NCBI RefSeq assembly: GCF_009498035.1
Contig: NZ_CP034550.1
Span: 7,502,001 to 7,566,000, forward strand
DNA length: 64,000 nucleotides
From: Saccharothrix syringae
GTDB lineage: Bacteria; Actinomycetota; Actinomycetes; Mycobacteriales; Pseudonocardiaceae
Direction of reading: 5' to 3'
The notes under the pieces were generated by a model. The model worked only from the letters and a program-made list of their open reading frames with translations. It searched no databases and was not told the origin of the DNA. Position numbers and translations under genes: made by a program. Below are positions 44,188 to 53,489 of the stretch, piece after piece (the first letter of the stretch is position 1; every line of letters begins with the position of its first letter).

Positions 44188-45455
44188 GTTGCCCGACCTC
44201 CTCGTTGCACTGCGATCACACGGTGATTCGTATCCCGCCAGGCCCTGAAGGTGACCGCCTGCTCGGGTGGGACGGGCGAGGTGGTCCGCCAGTCCCAGGA
44301 CCGCTCTACCATGTACGACATGAACGCGCGAACGCCTTCGCGGCTCATCCCGCGCGTGCCCCGGCGTTGCTCCACCAGGCGCTCCTGGGCTTCGCGTTCC
44401 CGCGTCATCCGCTCGAACGAGGGCCAGTCGAAGGCCCACAGCCCGTCCAGCCGCTCGAAGACGGGCCGCCACCGGCGCAGGTGCTCCGCGACGCGACGGC
44501 CCAGGCCGTCCGGCACCACCATCGGGTCGACGTCGGTTCGCGCCCCGGCGAACCACAGGTCGAACAGCAGCACCCCGACCTTGCCGCGCACCTCGAAGAA
44601 CCGGTCGTCGCCGGTCGGCTGGTCGTCGATCCGCTTGTCGAAGTTCCCCATGCGCACCACGGAACCCGGTGTGCTCCGCTCCAGTTCCGCCAGGTTGCGC
44701 AGCAGCCAGTCGAGGTCGTGCGTGCCCGGTAACGACCGGTTCGTCACACCCGGCACGCCGGGGTCGTACCCGAGCGCCCGCAACGGTTCCCGGTCGGCGC
44801 GGCCGAGGTACCAGTCGTCGCCGCTGCGGGCGATCGCCCGCCCCTCGGTCGCCACGTCCAGCAGCTGGTCCACCACCACGGTCAGCGCCGTGGTCAACAC
44901 GGTCTTGCCCGCGCCGGGGCTGCCGTTGAACCCCATGACGAACAGCCCGTCCGGGCGGCGCGAGCGCTTCTCCCGCACGATCCACCGGGCGAAGGGCAGG
45001 TACAGCTGCCACAGGTCGACCACCGGCGCGTCCGACGTGTCCGCGAAGTAGTCCCGCCACCACCGGCTGAACGGCGTCCACACGCTCGCCAGCAGCCTCA
45101 ACCGCTCCAGCACGACGTCCGGTGACGGGTCGGCCCCGAACGCCGCCTGGACGGGGTCCACGCGCGTGGTCTCCGCGAGCATCCGCAGCTCGTCCGCGCT
45201 CGCCGGACGTCCCTCCGCGATGTCCCGCAACACCGGGGCGAGGTGCCGCTCGACCGCCGCCCGGTGGCACGTCGACCCCGCGGTGAACCGGTCGTCGTCC
45301 CCGTGGAGGGCCCGCAGCGCGGCGTACGCCTCGGCGGACAGCAGGAAGGGCGGTGCGTCGAGGCTGGGCTCACTCCTGCTCCACCGGTCGATCTCGTCCA
45401 GGACGTCCTCGTCCCGCACCACGTCACCCGACAACACGGCTCGCCTTCCCAGCAC
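44184..45455 (-). CDS. D-glycerate 3-kinase-like P-loop kinase
   Basis: A 423-residue kinase. The N-terminal ~165 residues are helical. The P-loop is GFNGSPGAGKTVLTTAL, followed by SGDDWYLGRADREPLRALGY, LPGTHDLDWLL, GNFDKRIDDQPTGD and LLFDLWFAGARTDVD, the ordered signature of bacterial D-glycerate 3-kinase. Glycerate kinase phosphorylates the 3-hydroxyl of a 2,3-dihydroxy acid. Start uncertain: GTG at 45455 overlaps the megasynthase by 32 bases; GTG at 45437 or 45422 is also possible. Coupled to the FAD enzyme downstream. Confidence 0.87.
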   Translation of the reverse strand: MLGRRAVLSGDVVRDEDVLDEIDRWSRSEPSLDAPPFLLSAEAYAALRALHGDDDRFTAGSTCHRAAVERHLAPVLRDIAEGRPASADELRMLAETTRVDPVQAAFGADPSPDVVLERLRLLASVWTPFSRWWRDYFADTSDAPVVDLWQLYLPFARWIVREKRSRRPDGLFVMGFNGSPGAGKTVLTTALTVVVDQLLDVATEGRAIARSGDDWYLGRADREPLRALGYDPGVPGVTNRSLPGTHDLDWLLRNLAELERSTPGSVVRMGNFDKRIDDQPTGDDRFFEVRGKVGVLLFDLWFAGARTDVDPMVVPDGLGRRVAEHLRRWRPVFERLDGLWAFDWPSFERMTREREAQERLVEQRRGTRGMSREGVRAFMSYMVERSWDWRTTSPVPPEQAVTFRAWRDTNHRVIAVQRGGRAT

Positions 45456-48400
45456 CTCGACGTCCTGACAGCAACGAGTGGAGTTCGTCCAGCCGCCGGT
45501 CCGGTCGCGCGATCTCGGCGAGCGGCACGTCCTCGCCGAACGCCCGCGCGAAGTCGCCCCGGATCCGCACGAAGTCCAGCGAGTCCAGGCCGAGGTCGGC
45601 GAGCAGTTCGGACTCGTCCCACCGGTACACGTAGGCGCTCAGGAACTCGCGGACGGGGTCCACCTCGGTGACCGGCTCCGCGGCCAACCCCACCACCTTC
45701 TCGGCGACTTCCCCCGCAGCTCGCCCCGGCGGGCGCGAGTCCGCCCGCGGCGCCCCGTGCCACGTCGGGAGGCCGACGACCAGCGGGAGCCCCACCCAGG
45801 GCTCACGGCTCCAGTCGACGTCGCACGCGGCGAACACCCGGCCCGAAGCGCCGGACAGCACGGCCGCCACGACCTTCCCGAGCAGGTTGAGCGCCGTCTC
45901 GGACGCCAGCGGCGCCTCGCCGGCCGCGCGCGCCGAGTTCAGGGCCTTGGCGCTGCGGGCGGCCATGCCGACCTCGCCCCATGTGCCCCAGTCGACCGTC
46001 ACGACGCCCGGGGCGTCGGCGGTCCACCGGGCGTAGGCGTCCATCCACGCGTTCGCCGCCGCGTAGTTCGCCTGACCGGCCGCGCCGAGCAGCGCGCTGG
46101 TGGACGAGAACGCGACCGTCCACGGCGCGCCCAGCCCGGCCAGGTCTGCCAAGGCGAGCTTGGGCGCGAGCACCGCGTCGAACCGGGACGCGTCCAGGTT
46201 GCGCAGCACACCGTCGTCCAGCGCTCCGGCGAGGTGGAAGATCCCCGCGAGCGGCCCGATGTCGTTGGCGAGCACGGGCACGTCGAGCGGGCGGGCGAAG
46301 TCGATCGGCACGAACCGCACACCGGGCCTCAGGACGCCGGGATCGGTGCGACCCGACACGACGACCCGCTCGGGCGCCACGTGCTGGTGGTGGATCAGCC
46401 AGTCCACGACGACCCGGCCGATACCGCCGGTGCCGCCCGTGACCAGGTAGCTCCCGGTCGCACCACCGAGCGTGCCGGGCGGCAGGTCGGGTGAGGGGAC
46501 GGGCAGGAGCCGTTGGGCCAGCAGGTGTCCGCCTCGCCACACCAGGTCCGTCTCGTCCGGGTGGGAACGCGCGGCGCGCAGCAGTGGTCCCACCCACGCC
46601 GGCCGGTCGGCGGGCCAGTCCTGGACGTAGACCCGTTGCACGGTCAGGCCCGGTTCCTCGTGGGCCAGCGACCGGGTGATGCCGGTGGCCAGCCCGCTGT
46701 CGGCGTCCGCGGGCAGGACCAACACGAGCCTGCCGCGCGACTCGGCCCGCAGCAGGGACTTCAGCAGCTCCAGGAGCACCGCGCACCGCTCTGTCGGCGG
46801 CGCGTCCGCCGACGGCGGGCACAGCAGGGCAGCATGCGCCCGAGGACCCGTCAGGTGGTCGCGGAAGAACCGCGCCGCGTCGGGTGCGAGTTCGGTCCAC
46901 GGCACGTCGGGCGCGTCGGCGGCTCGACCCGCGGGCACCCAGCGGACCTCGTGCAGCCCCGGTCCGGGGTCCACCGGGTCGAGGCGGCCGAGGAACGCGG
47001 TGATCCTCTCCAGGACCGCGTCCCGCCGGTGCAGCATGAAGTCGTGCGCCCCGGGGTGGGTGTGCACGTCCACGACGGGGCTGGTGGTGATCGCGGCCCA
47101 TTCCGTCGCCGACGCCAGGGGGAACGACGGGTCGTCGGTCGCGCAGTGCACCTGGAGCGGGCATTCGAGCACCTGCCCGCGATCGGCGGCGCGCCGGGCG
47201 GACCGGGCGTCGAAGGCGAGGTCCGCGCGCAGGACCGGCAGCACGGACCGCCGCCACGCCGGGTCGTCCCGCAGTTCGTCGGGAACCATCAGGTACGACT
47301 CCGGCTCCGCCGGATCGGCCCCGCCGGCGAGCGGCGCGCGGCCGACCGCGACGACGGCCGTCACCCGTCCCTGCCGGGCCCAGTCCGACAGCGGGCCGCC
47401 CAACAGATCCAGGGCGAGCGACGCGCCGAAGCTCAGGCCGCAGAACGCGACCGCGCCTGATCCGGCGTCCGCGCGGATGTGCCGGGCCAACTCCTCCAGC
47501 ACCGCGGCGTCGTCTTCGGCAGCACCGGCGGCGGCGTCACGTCCGGGCAGTTCCACGGCGATGACGTCCAGCCACGACGGCGCCGTGCGCGCCCACGACC
47601 GGAACGCACCGGAATTCCCACCCGCGTAGGGGAAGCAGTAGAGCCTGACCCGTGCGTCCGGCTTAGCGGCGAACCGCACCAGCGGGGTCGGCGCGGGCGC
47701 GGTCTCCTGCGGTCGCGGGTCGACGTGGATCGACGCCGACGGGTTGGTCCAGTAGCTCGTCGGCTCGAAGCTGTAGGTCGGCAGCAGGCGGCGGATCGAG
47801 CGCTCCCCTTCGTGGAAAGCCGCGAAATCCAGGTCCACCCCGCGGCACCAGAGCTCACCGAGCACCCTCAGGAACGCGACCTCGTCGTCCCGGTCCCCGT
47901 TCTTCACGTCCGGCATGGTCGCGACCGGCAGCGGCCGGGTCTCACCGCGGTGCCGGAGAATCTTCGCGGTCAACGAGGTGAGCACGTTCCCGGGGCCGAT
48001 CTCCAGGACGACGTCGGGTTCCCACTTCAGCAGCATGGCGACGTCCTCGCGCCACCGGACCGTCGACGTCACGTGCTTCGCCCAGTAGGTCCGGGGCCGA
48101 TACCGGGAATCGAGCCACGTGCCGGTGAGGTTGGCGGCCAGCGGAACAATTGGCGACCGCGCTTCCAGGCCGGACGCCGCCGCGTCGAGCCGTTCCGCGA
48201 CGGGAGCCATCAGGTCGCTGTGGAACGGGTGGGACACCGGCACGCGGCGGACGGTGAAACCCAGTGCGGGCAACGCTTCCGCGGCTTCCAGCAGTGCACC
48301 CTCTGTCCCCGACAGAACTATCCGCCCAAATGAATTCTCCACGGCCCACCACAGGTTTTCGCGCCCGTCCAGCCAGTCCGCGAGGAGGTCTTCGTCGCCG

Positions 48401-51400
48401 ACGACGCTGAGCATCCCGCCGACGCTCCCCCCGGCGAGCATGTCCTCCGTCGCCCGCGCCCGCACGGCCACGAGGGCGGATGCCTCGTCCAGTGCCAGCA
48501 CCCCAGCCGCCACCGCGGCGGCGTACTCGCCGATGCTGTGCCCGGCGACCGCCACCGGCCGCACCCCGATGTCGGTCAACGTCATCGCGAGCGCGTACTC
48601 CACGGCGAACAGCCCGCACTGCGTGGTGACGGGCCGCTGCACCGACTCGTCGTCCGCGCCGAGGATCAGCGCCACCGGGTCCTCCGGCAGGTGTCGCGCC
48701 AGGCTCGCGCCGACCGCGTCGAAGTGCCACCGGAACCGGCCGCCGTCGCCGCGGCCCCGGTACAGGCCGCGCGCCATGCCCGCGGCCTGCGAACCCTGGC
48801 CGGAGAAGCTGAACGCCACGGTGGCGACGTGACCGGGCGGCAGCGTCACGTGCGGCGGGTGCTCGGCCAGGGCGCGCAGTTCGTCCAGGGAGCCCGACGC
48901 GATCACCGCACTGCCGCGCAACGGGTGCGCTTCGCGGTCCACGTGCGAGGAACGGATCGCGGGGGCGACGTCCGGTTCCGGGACCCCTTCCAGGAAGCGC
49001 GCCAGCGCGGTGGCGTTGCGGTGGTAGGGGCCCTCGCCGCGCGCCGACACCGTCACCAGGTGCAGCGACCGCGACGACGGCTCGTCGGGCGCGCGTTCGG
49101 GGGCTTCTTCGAGGATCACGTGGGCGTTCGTGCCGCCGATGCCGAAGCTCGACACCCCGGCCCGCCGGGGCAACTGGGTCCGCGGGTCGGTGACCGCCCA
49201 CTCCCGGCAGGTCTCCTGCACGGTGAACGGCGACCCGTCGGCGTCGACGAAGTCCACCAGCTTCGGGTTGAGCGTCCGGTAGTTCACCGTCGGCGTGAGC
49301 ACCCGGTGGTGCAGGCACAGCACGGTCTTGATGAAGCCGGTGATCCCGGCCGCGCAGTTGGCGTGGCCGATGTTGCCCTTGACGCTGCCGATGGCGCAGC
49401 TACCCGCGGTGAACCCGTCGCCGGCGCGGTGCGCGGTGAACGCGTCGAGCAGTGCCTTGACCTCGATGGCGTCGCCCACGTGGGTGGCGGTCGCGTGGCA
49501 CTCGACGTAGGAGATCCGCTCGGCGTCGATGCCGGCCATCTCGATGGCGTCGGAGATGCACTGCGCCTGCGCGCGGGCGCTCGGCGCGGCGTAGCCCGCC
49601 TTCATCCGGCCGTCATTGGACACCCCGAACCCGGTGAGCACGGCCCAGACGTGGTCACCGTCGGCGAGCGCGTCGTCGAGCCGCTTCAGCACGACGGCGC
49701 CGACCGAGTCCCCGAACAGGGTGCCGCTCGCGCCGTCGTCGAACGGCCGGACGCGGCCGTCGGCGCTGCCCACCAACCCGTCCGCGTAGCGGTACCCGAA
49801 GTTGGGGAACGTGAGCGAGGAGCCGCCCGCGATCGCCATGTCGCACTGGCCGGACGTGATCGCCTGCGCGGCCTGCGCCACGGCCACCAGCGCGCTGCTG
49901 CACGCCGAGGTGACGGTCATCGCCGGGCCGCCGAGGTCGAGCAGGTAGGCGACCCTGGTGGCGATGTAGTCCTTCTCGTTGCCGATCTCGGTGAGGAACA
50001 GGCCCGTCGGGTCCAGCGGGTCCTTCAGGCCGCCGCCCGCCAAGTGGTGGATCAAGTACCCGTCGATGCCGCACGCCGCGAACACCCCGGTGCGCCGCCG
50101 ATAGGGGTTGTCCCTGCGCGCGTAGCCAGCCTGTTCGAGCGCGGACCACGCGGTTTCCACGAAGACGCGGTGCTGCGGGTCCATGATGACGGCCTCGCTG
50201 CGACCGATGCCCCAGAACTGCGCGTCGAACTTGTCCGCGTCCGCCACGACCTGGCCCGCCGCGACCCACTCGGGGTGGTTGACGATGTGCTCCGGGACGC
50301 CCTTGTCGCGCAACCGCTCCGACGAGAACTCGGTCAGGGAGTCGGTGCCGTTCTTCAGGTTCTCCCAGAACTCCTCGATCGTCGAGGCGCCCGGGAAGCG
50401 CCCGGCCATCCCGACGACGGCCAGCTTCGTCGTCCCCGCCCCGGAGGGGCGTCGCGCCGGGACGGCATCGCCGTCCGCCTCGCGGCGGGAGCAGTGCGCG
50501 GCCATCGCGCTCAGCGTGCTGAACTGGAAGACGTCGACGACCGCGAGCGAGATGCCGAACCGCTCGGCCAGCACGCCCGACAGGCGCGCCGCGCTGAGCG
50601 AATCCCCGCCCACGTCGAAGAAGTTGTCGTCAGCCTCGACGCGCCGCAGCCCCAGGACCTCCTGCCACGCGCGGGCGATGCGCCGCTCCATGGTGGTCAG
50701 CGCGTCCGCCGGCCCATCCTCGTCCTCCTCCGCCGGTGGTGGGGGCAGCGCCGACAGGTCGAGCTTCCGCGAGTCGCTCTTGCTGATCGGCAGGCTGTCC
50801 AGGCCGATGAAGTGCCGCGGACGCGCGTACTCCGGCAAGTCGCGCTTCGCCTTGAGCCGGGACCGCGCCAGCATGGTCTCCGACGGCCGGCCTTCCTCAC
50901 CGAGGAGGTAGGCGAGCAGGCCGGTCGGCTGGTTCGTGCGGCTGTCCAGCACGGCGCGCACGACCACGCGGGCGATGCCGGGCTGGTCGGCCAGGACGTG
51001 TTCGACGGCGCGCAGCGACACCTTGAAACCCCGTACCTTGACCACGTCCCCGGCGCGGCCCAGTACTTCCAGCTCGCCGTCGGGCAGGAACCGGGCGCGG
51101 TCGCCGGTGCGGTAGAAGGTGGCGTCGGCGAACGCGGTGTCGCGCAGCGCGTCCGGGCAGGGCACGAACCGCTCCGCGGTTTTCCGCGGGTCGTTCAGGT
51201 AGCCCTCGCCGACACCCGGACCGGCGAAGTGCAGCTCGCCCACTCCCCCGAGCGGGACGGGTTCGCCGTCCGCGTTCAGCAGCACCGCCGCACTGCCGTC
51301 CAGGAGGCGACCGACGCGCGCGAACGGCGAGCGGACGGTCTCGTCGGGTCGTGCGGGCAGCAGGTCGGCGAAGGAGATGTCCAGGCATTCCCACGTGCTG

Positions 51401-53124
51401 TAGGAATTCACCAGCCGCACGTGCGGCGGCAGCAGGGCGGCGGCTTTGTCGACGATCCGGTTCGGCACAACCTCGCCCATCAGGAACCACACTTCCATGT
51501 GGGCAAGGCGCTCGGCGAGGCTCGGGCCGACGAACGGGTGGTCGAGCACGCTTTCGAACAGCGAGGGCGGTACCACTACACGGGTAATGCGGGATTCCAC
51601 GATCGTGTCGATCAGCCGGACCGGGTCGACGATGTGGTCGTCCGGGATGACCACCGCCGGTCTGCCCTGGAGGAGCGGCCGAATGCACTCCCACGCGAAG
51701 AACGCGTTCAGGCCCTCGCAGGACGATTCCTGGTACGGGTAGAGCTCGTAACGCGCGTCGAAGCAGTAGAGGCAACCCAGGTGGGTGTTCAGCACCGCTT
51801 TCGGCGTGCCCGACGTGCCGCTGGTCATCGAGATCAACGCCGTGTCGCCCGGCGCGACATCCGGGAACTCCACCGGCGGCGGGTCGCGCCGGCGGTCCGC
51901 GGTGAGCACCAGGTGCCGGTCCGGGGTGCGGAACGAGAGCGGGAGGAGTTCGGCGAGTTCGGCGGTCGTCAGCACGATCTCGACACCGGCGTTCTCCAGG
52001 AACTCGGCGAGCAGCGATGTCGGCCAGTTCTTCTCCAGCAGGCAGGCGGGGGAACCGGTGCCGAGGCACGTGAGCAGGCTGACGCAGTACTCGGCCGAGC
52101 GGGGGAACAACAGGCCCACCACATCGCCCTTGCCGACACCGAGCGCCGCCAGTTCCGAGGCGAGCGCGGTCGCGCTGTCGGCGAGTTCGCGATAGGTCCA
52201 GCGGCGAGGGTGGTCGACCAGCGCGAGGGCGTCCGGCGCCGACGCCACCTGTTCGCGGAAACGCGCCCAGATCGAGCGGCCCGGGTCGGGGTAAGGGCTT
52301 CCGGGCAGGGTGATCGACGGGCCGATCCGGGTCTTGGCGCGGTCGAGGTGCCGGCCGATGCTGTCGAGCAGGGCGGGGCGCGCGCTGATGGTGTAGAAAT
52401 GGCCGCCTGGGAAAAGTTCGAGGTCGAACGGGATGTCGGCGGAGAAGTGCTCGCGCCACGCCTGGAGTTCGTCCACGTCGACCGTGCGGTCATCGGCTCC
52501 GCCGTACACGACGCACGAGACGGGCAGTGTTCGACCGGTCACCGCGCCGGTTTCGGCGACGTATTCGTCGTCCAGCTTCAGATCGGCGCGCAGCGGCGGG
52601 AGGACGATGCGGAGCAGTTCCTCGTCGGCGAGCGTTCCCTCGGGCACCAGGCCCCAGGCCCGCACCAGGTCGAGGAACTCCGACTCGGGGAGGGAGAACC
52701 TCGCCCGGTCGCGCCCGGAGAGGTGCGGGGCGCAGTGCGCGGAAACGAACAGCACTTCAGGTGTCCGCCGGCCCTGGTCGGCCAGGCGGCGGCACACCTC
52801 GAACGCGACCAGTGCGCCGAAGCTGTGCCCGAAGAACGCGAACGGCGTGCCGTCCCAGTGGCGGAGGACGAGGTCGGCGAGGTCGTCCACCAGGTCGTCC
52901 CACCGCTGGTGGGGGGACTTGTCCCAGTCGCGACCCCGCCCGGGTAAGGAGTACGCGACCACCTCGACGTCCTCCGGCAACCCCGACGGCCAGTCGGCGA
53001 AGGCGTGGTGGTCGCCGCCCGCGTGCGGGAAGGCGAATAATCGGAGGGCCACGTCTTCCCGGCGCGCGACAACAATCGACTCGATGCCTCGATGCCCGTT
53101 CGCCTCTTCCTCGGAGCGCAGCAC
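45424..53124 (-). CDS. NRPS-PKS megasynthase TE-A-PCP-KS-AT-TE-KR-ACP
   Basis: 2566 residues. TE1 ~25-260 (GHSFG, Ser101); adenylation ~295-790 (SMTSGTSGTPKAVL, YRTGDRARFLPDG, Lys in SKSDSRKLD); PCP Ser842; KS ~899-1345 (Cys1075, His1210, His1254); AT ~1435-1780 (GHSIGEYAA, Ser1530; malonyl-type HPFH 1632-1635); TE2 ~1826-2045 (GLSFG, Ser1898); KR ~2050-2450 (TGGTGGIG, Tyr2354, LDD, B-type); ACP Ser2515. There is no condensation, dehydratase or enoylreductase domain. The adenylation A4 region reads NAFFAWEC where FDxSxWE is usual, so the amine-binding Asp is Ala474: an acid without alpha-amine is expected. One malonate extension and ketoreduction of DMSP would give gonyol. GTG start with agaggggg upstream. 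First gene of the main operon. Confidence 0.92.
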   Translation of the reverse strand: MLRSEEEANGHRGIESIVVARREDVALRLFAFPHAGGDHHAFADWPSGLPEDVEVVAYSLPGRGRDWDKSPHQRWDDLVDDLADLVLRHWDGTPFAFFGHSFGALVAFEVCRRLADQGRRTPEVLFVSAHCAPHLSGRDRARFSLPESEFLDLVRAWGLVPEGTLADEELLRIVLPPLRADLKLDDEYVAETGAVTGRTLPVSCVVYGGADDRTVDVDELQAWREHFSADIPFDLELFPGGHFYTISARPALLDSIGRHLDRAKTRIGPSITLPGSPYPDPGRSIWARFREQVASAPDALALVDHPRRWTYRELADSATALASELAALGVGKGDVVGLLFPRSAEYCVSLLTCLGTGSPACLLEKNWPTSLLAEFLENAGVEIVLTTAELAELLPLSFRTPDRHLVLTADRRRDPPPVEFPDVAPGDTALISMTSGTSGTPKAVLNTHLGCLYCFDARYELYPYQESSCEGLNAFFAWECIRPLLQGRPAVVIPDDHIVDPVRLIDTIVESRITRVVVPPSLFESVLDHPFVGPSLAERLAHMEVWFLMGEVVPNRIVDKAAALLPPHVRLVNSYSTWECLDISFADLLPARPDETVRSPFARVGRLLDGSAAVLLNADGEPVPLGGVGELHFAGPGVGEGYLNDPRKTAERFVPCPDALRDTAFADATFYRTGDRARFLPDGELEVLGRAGDVVKVRGFKVSLRAVEHVLADQPGIARVVVRAVLDSRTNQPTGLLAYLLGEEGRPSETMLARSRLKAKRDLPEYARPRHFIGLDSLPISKSDSRKLDLSALPPPPAEEDEDGPADALTTMERRIARAWQEVLGLRRVEADDNFFDVGGDSLSAARLSGVLAERFGISLAVVDVFQFSTLSAMAAHCSRREADGDAVPARRPSGAGTTKLAVVGMAGRFPGASTIEEFWENLKNGTDSLTEFSSERLRDKGVPEHIVNHPEWVAAGQVVADADKFDAQFWGIGRSEAVIMDPQHRVFVETAWSALEQAGYARRDNPYRRRTGVFAACGIDGYLIHHLAGGGLKDPLDPTGLFLTEIGNEKDYIATRVAYLLDLGGPAMTVTSACSSALVAVAQAAQAITSGQCDMAIAGGSSLTFPNFGYRYADGLVGSADGRVRPFDDGASGTLFGDSVGAVVLKRLDDALADGDHVWAVLTGFGVSNDGRMKAGYAAPSARAQAQCISDAIEMAGIDAERISYVECHATATHVGDAIEVKALLDAFTAHRAGDGFTAGSCAIGSVKGNIGHANCAAGITGFIKTVLCLHHRVLTPTVNYRTLNPKLVDFVDADGSPFTVQETCREWAVTDPRTQLPRRAGVSSFGIGGTNAHVILEEAPERAPDEPSSRSLHLVTVSARGEGPYHRNATALARFLEGVPEPDVAPAIRSSHVDREAHPLRGSAVIASGSLDELRALAEHPPHVTLPPGHVATVAFSFSGQGSQAAGMARGLYRGRGDGGRFRWHFDAVGASLARHLPEDPVALILGADDESVQRPVTTQCGLFAVEYALAMTLTDIGVRPVAVAGHSIGEYAAAVAAGVLALDEASALVAVRARATEDMLAGGSVGGMLSVVGDEDLLADWLDGRENLWWAVENSFGRIVLSGTEGALLEAAEALPALGFTVRRVPVSHPFHSDLMAPVAERLDAAASGLEARSPIVPLAANLTGTWLDSRYRPRTYWAKHVTSTVRWREDVAMLLKWEPDVVLEIGPGNVLTSLTAKILRHRGETRPLPVATMPDVKNGDRDDEVAFLRVLGELWCRGVDLDFAAFHEGERSIRRLLPTYSFEPTSYWTNPSASIHVDPRPQETAPAPTPLVRFAAKPDARVRLYCFPYAGGNSGAFRSWARTAPSWLDVIAVELPGRDAAAGAAEDDAAVLEELARHIRADAGSGAVAFCGLSFGASLALDLLGGPLSDWARQGRVTAVVAVGRAPLAGGADPAEPESYLMVPDELRDDPAWRRSVLPVLRADLAFDARSARRAADRGQVLECPLQVHCATDDPSFPLASATEWAAITTSPVVDVHTHPGAHDFMLHRRDAVLERITAFLGRLDPVDPGPGLHEVRWVPAGRAADAPDVPWTELAPDAARFFRDHLTGPRAHAALLCPPSADAPPTERCAVLLELLKSLLRAESRGRLVLVLPADADSGLATGITRSLAHEEPGLTVQRVYVQDWPADRPAWVGPLLRAARSHPDETDLVWRGGHLLAQRLLPVPSPDLPPGTLGGATGSYLVTGGTGGIGRVVVDWLIHHQHVAPERVVVSGRTDPGVLRPGVRFVPIDFARPLDVPVLANDIGPLAGIFHLAGALDDGVLRNLDASRFDAVLAPKLALADLAGLGAPWTVAFSSTSALLGAAGQANYAAANAWMDAYARWTADAPGVVTVDWGTWGEVGMAARSAKALNSARAAGEAPLASETALNLLGKVVAAVLSGASGRVFAACDVDWSREPWVGLPLVVGLPTWHGAPRADSRPPGRAAGEVAEKVVGLAAEPVTEVDPVREFLSAYVYRWDESELLADLGLDSLDFVRIRGDFARAFGEDVPLAEIARPDRRLDELHSLLSGRRGAGKASRVVG

Positions 53125-53489
53125 GCGACAACCCCCTCTGAGGCCGTCCGGCCTTCTCCGAGTACAGAGACGTCATCATGGAACCAGCGTACTGTTACCC
53201 TGGGGTTAATACCTGGAACCACGACTCCCAAGGCTTTCCGGCACATCGACAATCCTCGCACACACCATTCTTCGGGTATGCGAAGATTAGTCACATCAAG
53301 ATTTGAAAAGTATCAGCTCAACTGGGGTCCGTCAAGCCGCTGCCCAGCCCCGGACCAGCGGTCACCGAACGTGAACCGAACGGCGTCCGGACGGGTAGCC
53401 GGACGCCGGCATATCACTCGGTTGGCGGATACGGCATCGGGTGGAATATCGATCAAAAGAGCGATCAACCCAGGTCGACGCGGCTTTGA
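53125..53489. promoter_or_regulatory. Promoter region of the main biosynthetic operon
   Basis: A 365-base gene-free stretch upstream of the megasynthase, AT-richer than average. TGGAACCA occurs as a direct repeat at 53179-53186 and 53214-53221. Exactly between them is the near-palindrome TTACCCTGGGGTTAA (53195-53209), so a symmetric operator is likely 55-100 bases before the start codon. The remainder also contains the hairpin listed separately. Confidence 0.5.
53382..53407 (-). terminator. 9-bp perfect hairpin after the YbaK-type gene
   Basis: ggcgtccgg pairs perfectly with ccggacgcc around an 8-base loop (acgggtag). It lies 83 bases past the stop of the YbaK-type gene and upstream of the megasynthase promoter, so it should insulate the two units. 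Confidence 0.65.

Noticed and set aside
48538..52947. A 1469-codon plus-strand frame
   Set aside because: Antisense shadow of the megasynthase; Arg/Gly/His-rich with no fold.
30000..53124. Phosphonate cluster (KARI, SerC and phosphatase genes suggested it)
   Set aside because: No PEP mutase or phosphonopyruvate decarboxylase is present; the phosphate steps are explained by a serine-like route.
45424..53124. Typical NRPS that condenses amino acids
   Set aside because: No condensation domain anywhere in the protein and the adenylation pocket lacks the alpha-amine Asp.
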